This document shows positions 38,919-47,852 of a stretch of DNA of 64,000 bases, piece by piece. The notes beneath the pieces were generated by a model. The model did not search any database and had not been told where the DNA came from. It worked only from the letters and a program-made list of their open reading frames with translations. Location: the NCBI RefSeq assembly GCF_000959365.1, contig NZ_CP009555.1:1550001-1614000 (forward strand), written 5' to 3'. This DNA comes from Burkholderia oklahomensis C6786. GTDB taxonomy: Bacteria; Pseudomonadota; Gammaproteobacteria; Burkholderiales; Burkholderiaceae. The position numbers and the translations under genes are program-made. Numbering within the stretch: position 1 is the stretch's first letter; every line of letters starts with the position of its first letter.

Positions 38919-40262
38919 ATGAGCACCATGACCCCTGCCGAGATCGTCTCGGAACTCGACAAGCACATCATCGGCCAGGACAAGGCGAAGCGGGCCGTCG
39001 CGGTCGCGCTGCGCAACCGCTGGCGCCGCCAGCAGGTCGCCGATCCGCTGCGCACGGAAATCACGCCGAAGAACATCCTGATGATCGGGCCGACGGGCGT
39101 CGGCAAGACCGAAATCGCGCGCCGCCTCGCGAAGCTCGCCGATGCGCCGTTCATCAAGATCGAGGCGACCAAGTTCACCGAAGTCGGCTACGTCGGCCGC
39201 GACGTCGACAGCATCGTGCGCGACCTGATCGAGATCTCGGTCAAGCAGACCCGCGAAGCGGAAATGCGCAAGGTGCGCAGCAAGGCGACCGACCAGGCCG
39301 AAGACCGCATCCTCGACATCCTGCTGCCGCAGCCGCGCGCGGTCGGCTTCGGCGCGGGCTCCGAGCACGCGAACGACGACAACAACGCGACCCGCCAGAC
39401 GTTCCGCAAGCGCCTGCGCGAAGGCCAGCTCGACGACAAGGACGTCGAGCTTGACATCGAGCAGCCGACGGTCGGCATGGACATCATGGCGCCGCCGGGG
39501 ATGGAAGAGATGACCGAGCAGATCCGCTCGATGTTCTCGAACCTGGGCGGCGGCAAGAAGACGCGCCGCAAGGTGAAGATCAAGGAAGCGCTGAAGCTGC
39601 TCACCGACGAGGAAGCGGCGAAGATGCTGAACGAAGAGGAAGTGAAGACGAAGGCCGTGCAGAACGTCGAGCAGAACGGCATCGTGTTCCTCGACGAGAT
39701 CGACAAGATCACGTCGCGCAACCACGAAGGCGGCGGCGGCGAGGTGTCGCGGCAGGGCGTCCAGCGCGATCTGCTGCCGCTCGTCGAAGGCACGACGATC
39801 AACACGAAGTACGGGATGGTGAAGACCGATCACATCCTGTTCATCGCGAGCGGCGCGTTCCATCTCGCGAAGCCGAGCGACCTGATTCCCGAGCTGCAAG
39901 GGCGCTTTCCGATCCGCGTCGAGCTCGATTCGCTGTCGGTGGAGGATTTCGAGGCGATCCTCGTCGCGACCGACGCGAGCCTCGTCAAGCAGTATCAGGC
40001 GCTCCTCGCGACCGAGGACGTGCAGCTCGAGTTCGCCGACGACGGCATCCGCCGGCTCGCCGAGATCGCGTACTCGGTCAACGAGAAGACCGAGAACATC
40101 GGCGCGCGGCGTCTCTACACGGTGATCGAGAAGCTGCTCGAGGAAGTGTCGTTCGCGGCGGGCAACCACGCCGGCCAGAGAGTGACGATCGACGCGGCGT
40201 ACGTCGACCGTGCGCTCGGCGAGGTGTCGAGGGACGAGGATCTGTCGCGCTACGTGCTGTAA
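38919..40262 (+). CDS. hslU: HslUV protease ATPase subunit HslU
   Basis: A 447-aa AAA+ unfoldase. Walker A is GPTGVGKTE (near residue 56), Walker B is IVFLDEID, and the pore motif GYVGRD precedes the intermediate I-domain (about residues 110-240). A sensor-2 region GARRLYT follows. The C-terminal tail EDLSRYVL docks into HslV to activate it. Length matches the family. Co-transcribed with hslV, it ends at a strong terminator. Confidence 0.97.
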   Translation: MSTMTPAEIVSELDKHIIGQDKAKRAVAVALRNRWRRQQVADPLRTEITPKNILMIGPTGVGKTEIARRLAKLADAPFIKIEATKFTEVGYVGRDVDSIVRDLIEISVKQTREAEMRKVRSKATDQAEDRILDILLPQPRAVGFGAGSEHANDDNNATRQTFRKRLREGQLDDKDVELDIEQPTVGMDIMAPPGMEEMTEQIRSMFSNLGGGKKTRRKVKIKEALKLLTDEEAAKMLNEEEVKTKAVQNVEQNGIVFLDEIDKITSRNHEGGGGEVSRQGVQRDLLPLVEGTTINTKYGMVKTDHILFIASGAFHLAKPSDLIPELQGRFPIRVELDSLSVEDFEAILVATDASLVKQYQALLATEDVQLEFADDGIRRLAEIAYSVNEKTENIGARRLYTVIEKLLEEVSFAAGNHAGQRVTIDAAYVDRALGEVSRDEDLSRYVL

Positions 40263-40295
40263 CGCGAAGCGACTTCGCCGCTGCCGTATGAAAAG

Positions 40296-40331
40296 AACGG
40301 GCAGTCCCTTGCGGGCCGCCCGTTTTTTTTC
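40296..40331 (+). terminator. Rho-independent terminator after hslVU
   Basis: AACGGGC (40296-40302) pairs with GCCCGTT (40318-40324), with an additional CCC/GGG inner stem, followed by eight Ts ending at 40330. It is 33 nt after the hslU stop. Confidence 0.92.
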
Positions 40332-40465
40332 GTTTCGGCGCGTCGCGCACGAAGCTGCGCGCCATGCGCGGCATCGATTGCGCGGCGGTTGCTGCGATCG
40401 CCGGATGACCGCCGGCCGCCGCCACACACCGACGGAGCACGCCGCGAGCGCCGCGCGCCGCCCGC

Positions 40466-41008
40466 TTACTGCCGCACCGGCTTCTTCGCGAGCTTGCGCT
40501 GCAGCGTGCGGCGGTGCATGTTGAGCGCGCGCGCGGTCGCCGAGATGTTGTTGTTGTTCTCCGCGAGCACGCGCTGGATGTGCTCCCATTCGAGCCGGTC
40601 GACCGACAGCACGACCGGATTCTCGAGTGCCTCCTCGGCCTGCACTTCGCTCGCGTTCGTCTGCAGCGCGGCGAGGATCGACTCGACGTTCGCCGGCTTC
40701 GCGAGGTAGTTGTCCGCGCCGTCCTTCACCGCCTGCACCGCGGTCGCGATGCTCGCGTAGCCCGTCAGCACGAGGATCCGCGCATCGGGCTGCAGATCGC
40801 ACAGCGGCGCGATGAGGCTCAGGCCCGAGTCGTCGCCGAGATGCAGATCGACGGTGATGAACTGGAATTTCTCGGCGCCCGCGAGCCTGAGCGCCTCGTC
40901 CTTGTTGTGCGCCTGCCGCACCACGTAGCCGCGGCGCTCGAGCCCGCGCGCCAGCGTGCCGGCAAACACTTCGTTGTCGTCGATCACGAGGAAATTCTTG
41001 TCGCTCAT
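40466..41008 (-). CDS. regA: Redox response regulator RegA (PrrA/ActR/RoxR family)
   Basis: A 180-aa response regulator. The receiver domain has acidic pocket DD at residues 10-11, phospho-acceptor D54 (VDLHL), Thr in LTGYAS and Lys in LAKPAN. A Fis-type C-terminal helix-turn-helix (ISATARALNMHRRTLQRKL) follows. The helix sequence is the near-invariant signature of RegA/PrrA regulators of respiration and redox metabolism. The ATG at 41008 has GGAG eight nt upstream; an ATG two codons earlier is too close to that site. It is encoded downstream of its kinase. Confidence 0.92.
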   Translation of the reverse strand: MSDKNFLVIDDNEVFAGTLARGLERRGYVVRQAHNKDEALRLAGAEKFQFITVDLHLGDDSGLSLIAPLCDLQPDARILVLTGYASIATAVQAVKDGADNYLAKPANVESILAALQTNASEVQAEEALENPVVLSVDRLEWEHIQRVLAENNNNISATARALNMHRRTLQRKLAKKPVRQ

Positions 41009-41027
41009 TTGCATCACTCCGTCTTGT

Positions 41028-42308
41028 CTATCCGTTTCCGTTCGCCATCTCGGCCGCGACCTGGCGCGCAACCGGCAGCCGCAGGATCGCCCGCGTGCCC
41101 CGCGGCTGCGCGTCGGCGAGCTCGATCGAGCCGCCCAAGCGCGCCGCCGCGCTGAACGCCAGATACAGGCCAACCCCGTGGCCGCCCTGCGTGCTGTCGA
41201 CCGGCGCCGCGCCGAGCGTGTCGCGCAACGCGGCCGGGATGCCCGGCCCGTTGTCGCATACTTCGAACTCGATCTCGTCGCGCGCGCCGTCGTGCGCGAT
41301 CGTTGCCATCAGCGTAACGCGATCGCGGCTCGCGCGCGCGGCATTGTCGAGCAAGATGGTCAGAATCTGGCCGACCGCGACCGTATCGTCGAGCGCGACG
41401 CCCACGGGCTGCGGCCCCCGCCGCTCGAACAGCACGTGCGGATGGCGCAGCCGCCAATGCTCGACGAACGTGTCGAGCCATTCGGCGGCCGGCTGCCGGC
41501 TCGGCCGCTCCGACGCGCGGCTTCTGAGGCGCGCGAGCGCCGACGTGCACTGCGACATCTGCTCCTCGAGCACCTTCAGGTCGGCATCGTAGCGCGCGAG
41601 CCCCGCGTCAGTGCGGGCGGCGTCGCGCAATTCCTCGGTCAGCATCGCGATCGTCGACAGCGGCGTGCCCATTTCGTGCGCGACCGTGGCCGCCTGCACG
41701 CCGAGCGCGACCGCGCGCTCGTCGCGCAGGAGAGCCTGCTGCGCCTCGCCGAGCGCCGCGTCGCGCTGGCGCAGCGCGCTCGACATCCGCGCGACGAACC
41801 ACGCGATGAGCCCGACGCTCACCATGAAGTTCACCCACATGCCCGCACGGAAATAATCGAACAGATTCGCCGGATTATCCAGGTTGAGCGGCACCGAATC
41901 GAAGCCGAGCGCGAGATAGCAGGCGACCGCGAACGCCGCGAGCCAGATCATCAGGTGCCACGGCAGCACCGCGGCCGCGATCGCGAGCGACGGCAGATAA
42001 AGCGACACGAACGGGTTCGTCGTGCCGCCGGACAGGAAGAGAAGCGCCGACAGCGCGCCCAGGTCGACCCACAGCTGGCCGAGCAGCTCGAAGTTGGTCT
42101 CGGGCCGCGCGCGCAGCACGCGCACCCATGTGAGCGCGTTGAAGACGATTTCGAGCGCGATCACCATCAGCATCGCCGGCAACGGCAGATGGACGCCGAA
42201 ATAGGTCTGTACGACGGCGATCGTAACGAGTTGCCCGATGATCGCGAGATTGCGCAACCAGAACAGATGGCTCAGGTTGACGCGTCCGGTGGTGGTGATT
42301 CGTTGCAT
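41028..42308 (-). CDS. regB: Redox-sensing histidine kinase RegB (PrrB/RoxS family)
   Basis: A 426-aa inner-membrane kinase with about six N-terminal helices (residues 20-175). The quinone-binding motif GGTTNPF is at residues 94-100. The H-box is VAHEMGTPL with H211, and a dimerisation-domain Cys (C254, MSQC) is in the region of the redox-active cysteine of RegB. ATP-binding motifs DNAARAS, DNGPGIP and GGHGVGLYL follow. It should sense quinone-pool redox state and phosphorylate RegA, whose gene starts 19 nt beyond its stop. Confidence 0.92.
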   Translation of the reverse strand: MQRITTTGRVNLSHLFWLRNLAIIGQLVTIAVVQTYFGVHLPLPAMLMVIALEIVFNALTWVRVLRARPETNFELLGQLWVDLGALSALLFLSGGTTNPFVSLYLPSLAIAAAVLPWHLMIWLAAFAVACYLALGFDSVPLNLDNPANLFDYFRAGMWVNFMVSVGLIAWFVARMSSALRQRDAALGEAQQALLRDERAVALGVQAATVAHEMGTPLSTIAMLTEELRDAARTDAGLARYDADLKVLEEQMSQCTSALARLRSRASERPSRQPAAEWLDTFVEHWRLRHPHVLFERRGPQPVGVALDDTVAVGQILTILLDNAARASRDRVTLMATIAHDGARDEIEFEVCDNGPGIPAALRDTLGAAPVDSTQGGHGVGLYLAFSAAARLGGSIELADAQPRGTRAILRLPVARQVAAEMANGNG

Positions 42309-42325
42309 CCGCGCAGTTTACCTTC

Positions 42326-42568
42326 TTAGTCTTCGCGCGCCGGGCGGTCGCCCCCTTCGCTTGCGGCGATGCGCCGGGCGATCTCGTCGGCGAGACACTC
42401 CGGACACAGGCAGCGCGCGCCCGTCGCGGGCTGCGCGCCCGGCGGCAGGCTCGGCATCGCCGCGCACCAGCAGGTGAACGGACGCGTGCGGGCGCCGCAG
42501 TCGAATGCGCTGCTGCAGCGCGGGCAGCGCTTGCTGATCAGGCCGGACGAAGCGGCGGGCACGGTCAT
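42326..42568 (-). CDS. Cysteine-rich CWC-family small protein
   Basis: An 80-aa protein with seven cysteines in the pattern CPRC...DCG...CWC...CLCPEC, matching the cysteine-rich CWC family. It probably binds zinc as a ribbon; the function is unknown. The frame stays open further upstream without family resemblance, so the ATG at 42568 is chosen. It precedes regB on the same strand by 17 nt and may lead that operon. Confidence 0.78.
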   Translation of the reverse strand: MTVPAASSGLISKRCPRCSSAFDCGARTRPFTCWCAAMPSLPPGAQPATGARCLCPECLADEIARRIAASEGGDRPARED

Positions 42569-42893
42569 CGCGGATAGGCCGGGTCGAGCCGGAATGGGCA
42601 ATAAAGGGTGAAAGGGCAAGCGTCGGCGCCGGCCGGGACAGCCGACCGCGCCGCCTCGACGCGGCCGCTCGGCAACCGCCTCGCGGCGGCAGCCGGGCTG
42701 CCACGTCCCAAGCATAAGCGCCGCGCGCGGAAATTGCATGCGGATTGCGCAGGAAAACCCCACTTTTTGGCCGGCGGCCCAGGGTTGCCGCACGCGCTTT
42801 CGGCATCGGCCGAACGGCCAAAAACCCGATGCTGCGCTGCGCCACTCCTGTACAATTCGGCCTGTTTCAACGTTTCGCACCAGAGCCGCCGCC
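42569..42893 (+). promoter_or_regulatory. argB upstream region with -10 element
   Basis: This 325-bp gap separates the CWC gene (minus) from argB (plus). TACAAT at 42851-42856 is a good -10 and would give a leader of about 30 nt; the -35 is weak. An inverted GGCC-rich segment lies around 42770-42820. No ArgR box is evident by eye. Confidence 0.5.
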
Positions 42894-43793
42894 ATGTCCG
42901 AGCCGATCGACCTCTCGCAGATCTCTCCCGTACTGAAAGCCGAAGTTCTCGCGGAGGCGCTGCCTTACATTCGCCGCTACCACGGCAAGACCGTGGTCAT
43001 CAAATACGGCGGCAACGCGATGACGGAGGAACGGCTCAAGCAAGGCTTCGCGCGCGACGTGATCCTGCTGAAGCTCGTCGGCATCAATCCGGTGATCGTG
43101 CACGGCGGCGGCCCGCAGATCGACCAGGCGCTCAAGAAGATCGGCAAGCAGGGCACGTTCATCCAGGGGATGCGCGTCACCGACGAAGAGACGATGGAAG
43201 TCGTCGAATGGGTGCTGGGCGGCGAGGTGCAGCAGGACATCGTCACGCTGATCAACCACTTCGGCGGCCACGCAGTCGGCCTGACGGGCAAGGACGGCGG
43301 CCTCATCCACGCGCGCAAGCTGATGATGCCGGATCGCGACAACCCGGGCCAGTACGTCGACATCGGCCAGGTCGGCGAGGTCGAGGCGATCAACCCGGCC
43401 GTCGTGAGGGCGCTGCAGGACGACGCGTTCATCCCGGTGATCTCGCCGATCGGCTTCGGCGAAGACGGCCTCTCGTACAACATCAACGCGGACCTCGTCG
43501 CCGGCAAGCTCGCGACCGTGCTGAACGCCGAGAAGCTCGTGATGATGACGAACATCCCCGGCGTGATGGACAAGGAAGGCAATCTGCTGACCGATTTGTC
43601 CGCGCGCGAAATCGATGCGCTGTTCGAAGACGGCACGATCTCGGGCGGCATGTTGCCGAAGATCTCGTCGGCGCTCGACGCGGCGAAGAGCGGCGTGAAG
43701 TCGGTGCACATCGTCGACGGCCGGATCGAGCACTCGGTGCTGCTCGAGATCCTGACCGAGCAGCCGTTCGGCACGATGATCCGCTCGCATTGA
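42894..43793 (+). CDS. argB: N-acetylglutamate kinase
   Basis: A 299-aa amino-acid kinase that phosphorylates N-acetylglutamate in arginine synthesis. The nucleotide Lys/Gly motif is VIKYGGNAM near residue 37, the substrate motif is HGGGPQI, and a C-terminal Lys lies in [10 protein letters not shown]. An N-terminal helix of about 30 residues precedes the catalytic fold. That helix is the mark of hexameric, arginine-inhibited forms, so feedback inhibition is expected. The stop overlaps the TTG start of the next gene. Confidence 0.96.
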   Translation: MSEPIDLSQISPVLKAEVLAEALPYIRRYHGKTVVIKYGGNAMTEERLKQGFARDVILLKLVGINPVIVHGGGPQIDQALKKIGKQGTFIQGMRVTDEETMEVVEWVLGGEVQQDIVTLINHFGGHAVGLTGKDGGLIHARKLMMPDRDNPGQYVDIGQVGEVEAINPAVVRALQDDAFIPVISPIGFGEDGLSYNINADLVAGKLATVLNAEKLVMMTNIPGVMDKEGNLLTDLSAREIDALFEDGTISGGMLPKISSALDAAKSGVKSVHIVDGRIEHSVLLEILTEQPFGTMIRSH

Positions 43794-44593
43794 GCACACG
43801 CCGTCCGCCGCCTCGCGCGGCCTTGCCGCCGGCGAGCAAGCAGACGCCCGAACGCCGGCGCGCGCGGCGCCCCCGCCCGCACGCGGGCGGCCCCGTCTGG
43901 CTCTTCGACCTCGACAACACGCTGCACCACGCGTCGCACGCGATCTTCCCGGCGATCAATCAGGCGATGACGCAGTACATCGTCGATACGCTGAAAGTCG
44001 AGCGCGCGCAAGCCGATCACCTGCGCACCCACTACACGCGTCGCTACGGCGCGGCGCTCCTCGGCCTCGAACGCCATCATCCGATCGATCCGCTCGATTT
44101 CCTGAAGGTCGTCCACACGTTCGCCGACCTGCCGTCGATGGTGCGCGCCGAGCGCGGGCTCGCGCGGCTCGTCGCCGCGCTGCCCGGCCGCAAGATCGTG
44201 CTGACGAACGCGCCCGAAACGTACGCGCGCGCCGTGCTGCGCGAGTTGAAGATCGAGCGCCTGTTCGAGCGCGTGATCGCGATCGAGCACATGCGCGACC
44301 GCCGCGCGTGGCGAGCGAAGCCCGACGCGACGATGCTGCGCCGGGCGATGCGGGCCGCGCACGCGCGCCTTTCGGACGCGATCCTCGTCGAGGACACGCG
44401 CGGCCACCTGAAGCGCTACAAGCGGCTCGGCATCCGCACCGTCTGGATCACGGGGCACCTGCCCGGTCATCTGCCAAGCTACGGACGGCCGCACTATGTC
44501 GATCGTCGCATTGGTTCGCTAAAATCGCTGCGATTGGGCACTCGATCGGGGCGACGAAAATGCAGCCGACTCACCCGCAGGATCCGGCAGTAA
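43790..44593 (+). CDS. HAD-family pyrimidine 5'-nucleotidase
   Basis: A 267-aa haloacid-dehalogenase-like phosphatase. Motif I is [11 protein letters not shown] near residue 45, motif II is LTNAPETY, and motif III/IV is [12 protein letters not shown]. This resembles the SDT1/PHM8 pyrimidine nucleotidase subgroup. No ATG or GTG lies before motif I; the only plausible start is TTG at 43790, overlapping the argB stop (TTGA), so translation is probably coupled. The first 40 residues are basic and Pro-rich, and the last 34 nt overlap slmA. Confidence 0.82.
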   Translation: MSTRRPPPRAALPPASKQTPERRRARRPRPHAGGPVWLFDLDNTLHHASHAIFPAINQAMTQYIVDTLKVERAQADHLRTHYTRRYGAALLGLERHHPIDPLDFLKVVHTFADLPSMVRAERGLARLVAALPGRKIVLTNAPETYARAVLRELKIERLFERVIAIEHMRDRRAWRAKPDATMLRRAMRAAHARLSDAILVEDTRGHLKRYKRLGIRTVWITGHLPGHLPSYGRPHYVDRRIGSLKSLRLGTRSGRRKCSRLTRRIRQ

Positions 44594-45252
44594 CCGCAGC
44601 GGCGGACGACGAACGCAACGCCGCCTCCCGCGCCCGCACTCGCCCGAAGCCGGGCGAGCGCCGCGTGCACATCCTGCAGACGCTCGCGTCGATGCTCGAA
44701 TCGCCGAAAAGCGAGAAGATCACGACCGCGGCGCTCGCCGCACGCCTCGACGTCTCGGAGGCCGCGCTCTACCGGCATTTCGCGAGCAAGGCGCAGATGT
44801 TCGAAGGTCTCATCGAATTCATCGAGGGGACGTTCTTCGGGCTCGTCAACCAGATCGCCGCGAACGAGCCGAACGGCGTGCTGCAGGCGCGCTCGATCGC
44901 GCTGATGCTGCTCAATTTCTCCGCGAAGAATCCCGGCATGACGCGCGTGCTGACGGGCGAGGCGCTCGTCGGCGAGCACGAGCGCCTCGCCGAGCGCGTC
45001 AACCAGATGCTCGAGCGGATCGAGGCGTCGATCAAGCAATGCCTGCGCGTCGCGCTCCTCGAGGCCAACGCGGGCGCCGACGGCGCCGGCGCGCCGCCTC
45101 CCGTGCCGCTGCCAGACGACTACGATCCGGCACTGCGCGCGAGCCTCGTCGTCAGCTACGTGCTCGGACGCTGGCACCGCTACGCGAAGAGCGGCTTCAC
45201 GAAAGCGCCCGGCGAGCACGCCGACGCGCAGTTGCGGCTGATCCTGCAGTGA
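44560..45252 (+). CDS. slmA: Nucleoid occlusion factor SlmA (TetR-type)
   Basis: A 230-aa TetR-fold protein. The helix-turn-helix is at about residues 50-85 (ITTAALAARLDVSEAALYRHFASKAQMFE), followed by an all-helical domain. The sequence matches SlmA, which binds chromosomal sites and blocks FtsZ ring assembly over the nucleoid. There is an N-terminal tail of about 30 polar residues and an Ala/Gly/Pro-rich insertion near residue 175. The start lies inside the end of the nucleotidase gene, the argB-nucleotidase-slmA order typical of this lineage. Confidence 0.88.
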   Translation: MQPTHPQDPAVTAAADDERNAASRARTRPKPGERRVHILQTLASMLESPKSEKITTAALAARLDVSEAALYRHFASKAQMFEGLIEFIEGTFFGLVNQIAANEPNGVLQARSIALMLLNFSAKNPGMTRVLTGEALVGEHERLAERVNQMLERIEASIKQCLRVALLEANAGADGAGAPPPVPLPDDYDPALRASLVVSYVLGRWHRYAKSGFTKAPGEHADAQLRLILQ

Positions 45253-45281
45253 CGGGGCGCGGCGCCCCGAAGGGCGTCGGC

Positions 45282-45344
45282 GCGTGGGCCGCGTGGGCCG
45301 CGTGGGCCGCGTGGACTGCGTGTACTGCGTGGGCCGCGTGGACT
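45282..45344. repeat. Seven copies of a 9-bp minisatellite
   Basis: Units of GCGTGGGCC (four exact) and variants GCGTGGACT (two) and GCGTGTACT (one) run head to tail from 45282 to 45344, just after the slmA stop. A second array with a different unit begins 6 bp later. Confidence 0.93.
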
Positions 45345-45350
45345 GCGCGG

Positions 45351-45427
45351 CGCTTGGCGCTTGGCGCTTGGCGCTTGGCTCTTGGCTCTTGGCTCTTGGC
45401 TCTTGGCTCTTGGCTCTTGGCTCTTGG
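45351..45427. repeat. Eleven copies of a 7-bp minisatellite
   Basis: Four CGCTTGG units followed by seven CTCTTGG units run without interruption from 45351 to 45427. The one-base difference (G or T at unit position 2) is clustered, suggesting recent expansion of the second variant. It is intergenic. Confidence 0.95.
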
Positions 45428-45558
45428 CTCGCAATCCCCGATTAACACGCCCCCTCCGGTTCCCGACTCCTCGGCTCCCCGCATCGTGATCTTGCTCCGC
45501 GACGCGCCGCCCCGTTCCCGCGCCTGATCCGCCTCATCCGTCGCCACGCCGCATGCAA

Positions 45559-45882
45559 CGCCGGATCGCCGGCCGCACATGTTTCAACGCGCCGCCGCAA
45601 TGGCGCCCCATCTCCGCCGCCCGCTCCTTGCGGCTCGATCGACGTCCCCCCTCCCGCGCCCCGACCATGAGCCGCACCCGCGCATCGCCGCGACGCCGAC
45701 GTTTTTCCGTCATGCGCCGGATCGCCGGCCGCACATGTTTCAGTGCATCGCCGCGACGGCGCCTCATCCCTGGCGCCGGCTCGCAGCAGCCCGATCGACG
45801 CCCGCCGCCCGCGCCTCGATCACACCCGCCCCGACCGCGTAACCTACGTCCGCGCATCGCCGCGATGCCGGAGTTTTTCCGT
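45559..45882. repeat. Degenerate direct duplications upstream of metX
   Basis: A 28-bp block is identical at 45559-45586 and 45715-45742 (offset 156). A second block of about 33 bp recurs imperfectly at 45678-45710 and 45850-45882 (offset 172). The second pair ends in TTTTTCCGT, which in the right copy runs into the metX -10 (TATACT). The left copy appears to be a decayed promoter-region duplicate. No credible gene lies in 45253-46086. Confidence 0.8.
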
Positions 45883-45888
45883 TATACT
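45883..45888 (+). promoter_or_regulatory. -10 element for metX-metW
   Basis: TATACT at 45883-45888 lies in the only A+T-rich pocket ahead of the leader. Transcription from about 45895 would give a leader of roughly 190 nt containing the SAM-II-like element. No good -35 is seen. Confidence 0.5.
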
Positions 45889-45928
45889 TGCCCGGCTGTC
45901 GTCGCCGCCTTGCGGCGATGCTCGGAAA

Positions 45929-46082
45929 GCGCGCCGATTTGCTGACTCGATTGCGGGCGCGCGAACCGGCCGGGCTGCGTCCCGGCGGTTCACTACAAAT
46001 GCGGCTAAAGAGGTCGTCAGCCGGCTCCCCGCTTCCCGCGCACGCCCGACAACCCCATTTAGCCGCCCAGTCATAAGGCGGA
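45929..46082 (+). ncRNA. SAM-II-type riboswitch with expression platform, metX leader
   Basis: P1 is GCGCGCC/GGCGCGC (45929-45935 with 45956-45962). The loop carries GATTT, then GCTGAC (45941-45946), which pairs with GTCAGC (46016-46021). TTGC (45951-45954) can pair with GCGG (46001-46004). GCTAAA at 46004-46009 is the conserved SAM-II core. An extra hairpin (45963-45991) sits in the long loop. Downstream, TTTAGCCGC (46058-46066) can pair with GCGGCTAAA (46001-46009), or its CCGCC with GGCGG of the ribosome site (46077-46081). High SAM would thus hide the site. Confidence 0.75.
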
Positions 46083-46086
46083 ACGA

Positions 46087-47232
46087 ATGGAATCGATCGG
46101 AATCGTCGCTCCACAAACCATGCATTTCGCCGAACCGCTGCGCCTGCAAAGCGGCAGCGTGCTCGGCAGCTATCAGCTCGTCGTCGAGACCTACGGCGAG
46201 CTCAACGCCGCGCGTTCGAACGCGGTGCTCGTCTGCCATGCGCTCAACGCGTCGCACCACGTCGCGGGCGTCCATGCTGATGATCCGCGCAGCACCGGCT
46301 GGTGGGACAACATGGTCGGGCCGGGCAAGCCGCTCGACACGAACCGCTTCTTCGTGATCGGCGTGAACAATCTCGGCTCGTGTTTCGGCTCGACCGGGCC
46401 GATGAGCATCGATCCCGCGACGGGCACGCCATACGGCGCGCGCTTTCCGGTCGTGACGGTCGAGGACTGGGTGCACGCGCAGGCGCGCGTCGCCGACGCG
46501 TTCGGCATCGAGCGCTTCGCCGCGGTGATGGGCGGCAGCCTCGGCGGAATGCAGGCGCTCGCGTGGAGCCTGCTGTATCCGGAGCGGGTCGCGCACTGCA
46601 TCGACATCGCGTCGACGCCGAAGCTGTCCGCGCAGAACATCGCGTTCAACGAGGTCGCGCGCTCGGCGATCCTGTCGGACCCAGATTTCCACGGCGGCGA
46701 CTATTACGCGCACGGCGTGAAGCCGCGGCGGGGCCTGCGCGTCGCGCGGATGATCGGCCACATCACGTACTTGTCCGACGACGACATGGCCGAGAAATTC
46801 GGCCGTGCGCTGCGCCGCGCGGACGGCGCGCTCGACGCGTACAACTTCAACTTCGACGTCGAATTCGAAGTCGAGTCGTACCTGCGCTACCAGGGCGACA
46901 AGTTCGCCGACTACTTCGACGCGAACACCTACCTGCTCATCACGCGCGCGCTCGACTACTTCGATCCGGCGAAGGCGTTCGACGGCAACCTGACGGCGGC
47001 GCTCGCGCATACGACGGCGAAGTACCTCGTCGTGAGCTTCGCGACCGACTGGCGCTTCGCGCCCGTGCGCTCGCGCGAGATCGTGAAGGCGCTGCTCGAC
47101 AACCGGCGCTCGGTGTCGTACGGGGAGATCGATGCGCCGCACGGGCACGACGCGTTCCTGCTCGACGACGCGCGCTATCACAACCTGGTGCGCGCCTATT
47201 ACGAACGGATTGCCGAGGAGGTGGGCGCATGA
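46087..47232 (+). CDS. metX: Homoserine O-acyltransferase MetX
   Basis: A 381-aa alpha/beta-hydrolase-fold enzyme that acylates homoserine in methionine synthesis. The catalytic triad is S151 (GGSLGGMQ), D321 (DWRFAP) and H354 (HGHDAFLL). In this family acetyl- and succinyl-CoA users cannot be told apart by eye. The ribosome site AAGGCGGA (46075-46082) lies within the predicted switching region. The stop overlaps metW by 4 nt (ATGA). Confidence 0.95.
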   Translation: MESIGIVAPQTMHFAEPLRLQSGSVLGSYQLVVETYGELNAARSNAVLVCHALNASHHVAGVHADDPRSTGWWDNMVGPGKPLDTNRFFVIGVNNLGSCFGSTGPMSIDPATGTPYGARFPVVTVEDWVHAQARVADAFGIERFAAVMGGSLGGMQALAWSLLYPERVAHCIDIASTPKLSAQNIAFNEVARSAILSDPDFHGGDYYAHGVKPRRGLRVARMIGHITYLSDDDMAEKFGRALRRADGALDAYNFNFDVEFEVESYLRYQGDKFADYFDANTYLLITRALDYFDPAKAFDGNLTAALAHTTAKYLVVSFATDWRFAPVRSREIVKALLDNRRSVSYGEIDAPHGHDAFLLDDARYHNLVRAYYERIAEEVGA

Positions 47233-47843
47233 ATCAACAAGCGCTGAACATGCTGTCCGCGCGCGCGGACTTTCGCGCGATCGCGCGCTGGGTCGAGCCG
47301 CGCTCGACGGTGCTCGATCTCGGCTGCGGCGACGGGTCGCTGCTGTCGCTGTTGACCGAAGAGCTCGAAGTGTCCGGCTACGGCGTGGAGATCAACGACG
47401 CCGGCGTGCTCGCGAGCGTGAAGAACGGCATCAACGTGATCCAGCAGAACCTCGAGGACGGTCTGCGCCTTTTCGAAGATCACAGCTTCGATTTCGCGAT
47501 CCTGTCGCAGACGCTGCAGACGATTCACCAGACGGCCGCGATCCTGCGCGAGACGGCGCGCGTCAGCCGCGAATGCATCGTGTCGTTCCCGAACTTCGGC
47601 TACTGGGCGCACCGGCTGTCGGTGCTGCGCGGGCGCATGCCGGTGTCGAAATCGCTGCCTTATCAGTGGCACAACACGCCGAACGTGCGGGTGCTGACCA
47701 TCGAGGATTTCGAGGCGCTCGCGCCGGAAGTCGGCGTCGAGATCCTCGATCGCGCGGTGCTGCACGAAGGACAGCCGATTCGATGGGGAGTGAACTGGCG
47801 TGGTAGTCTTGCGGTCTACCGCGTCAAGCGGAGACAACCCTAG
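47229..47843 (+). CDS. metW: Methionine biosynthesis protein MetW
   Basis: A 204-aa class I SAM-dependent-methyltransferase-like protein. SAM motif I is [12 protein letters not shown] near residue 28, and the MetW signature SQTLQTIHQ and [10 protein letters not shown] follow. MetW is encoded with MetX in many proteobacteria and is required with it for homoserine acylation in several species; a methyl-transfer activity is unproven. The start overlaps the metX stop. Confidence 0.95.
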   Translation: MNQQALNMLSARADFRAIARWVEPRSTVLDLGCGDGSLLSLLTEELEVSGYGVEINDAGVLASVKNGINVIQQNLEDGLRLFEDHSFDFAILSQTLQTIHQTAAILRETARVSRECIVSFPNFGYWAHRLSVLRGRMPVSKSLPYQWHNTPNVRVLTIEDFEALAPEVGVEILDRAVLHEGQPIRWGVNWRGSLAVYRVKRRQP

Positions 47844-47852
47844 TATCGTTCG

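Noticed and set aside
45553..45945. ORFs within the duplicated region ahead of metX
   Set aside because: They exist in several frames, consist of Arg/Pro/Ala shadows over the duplicated blocks, and overlap the metX promoter.
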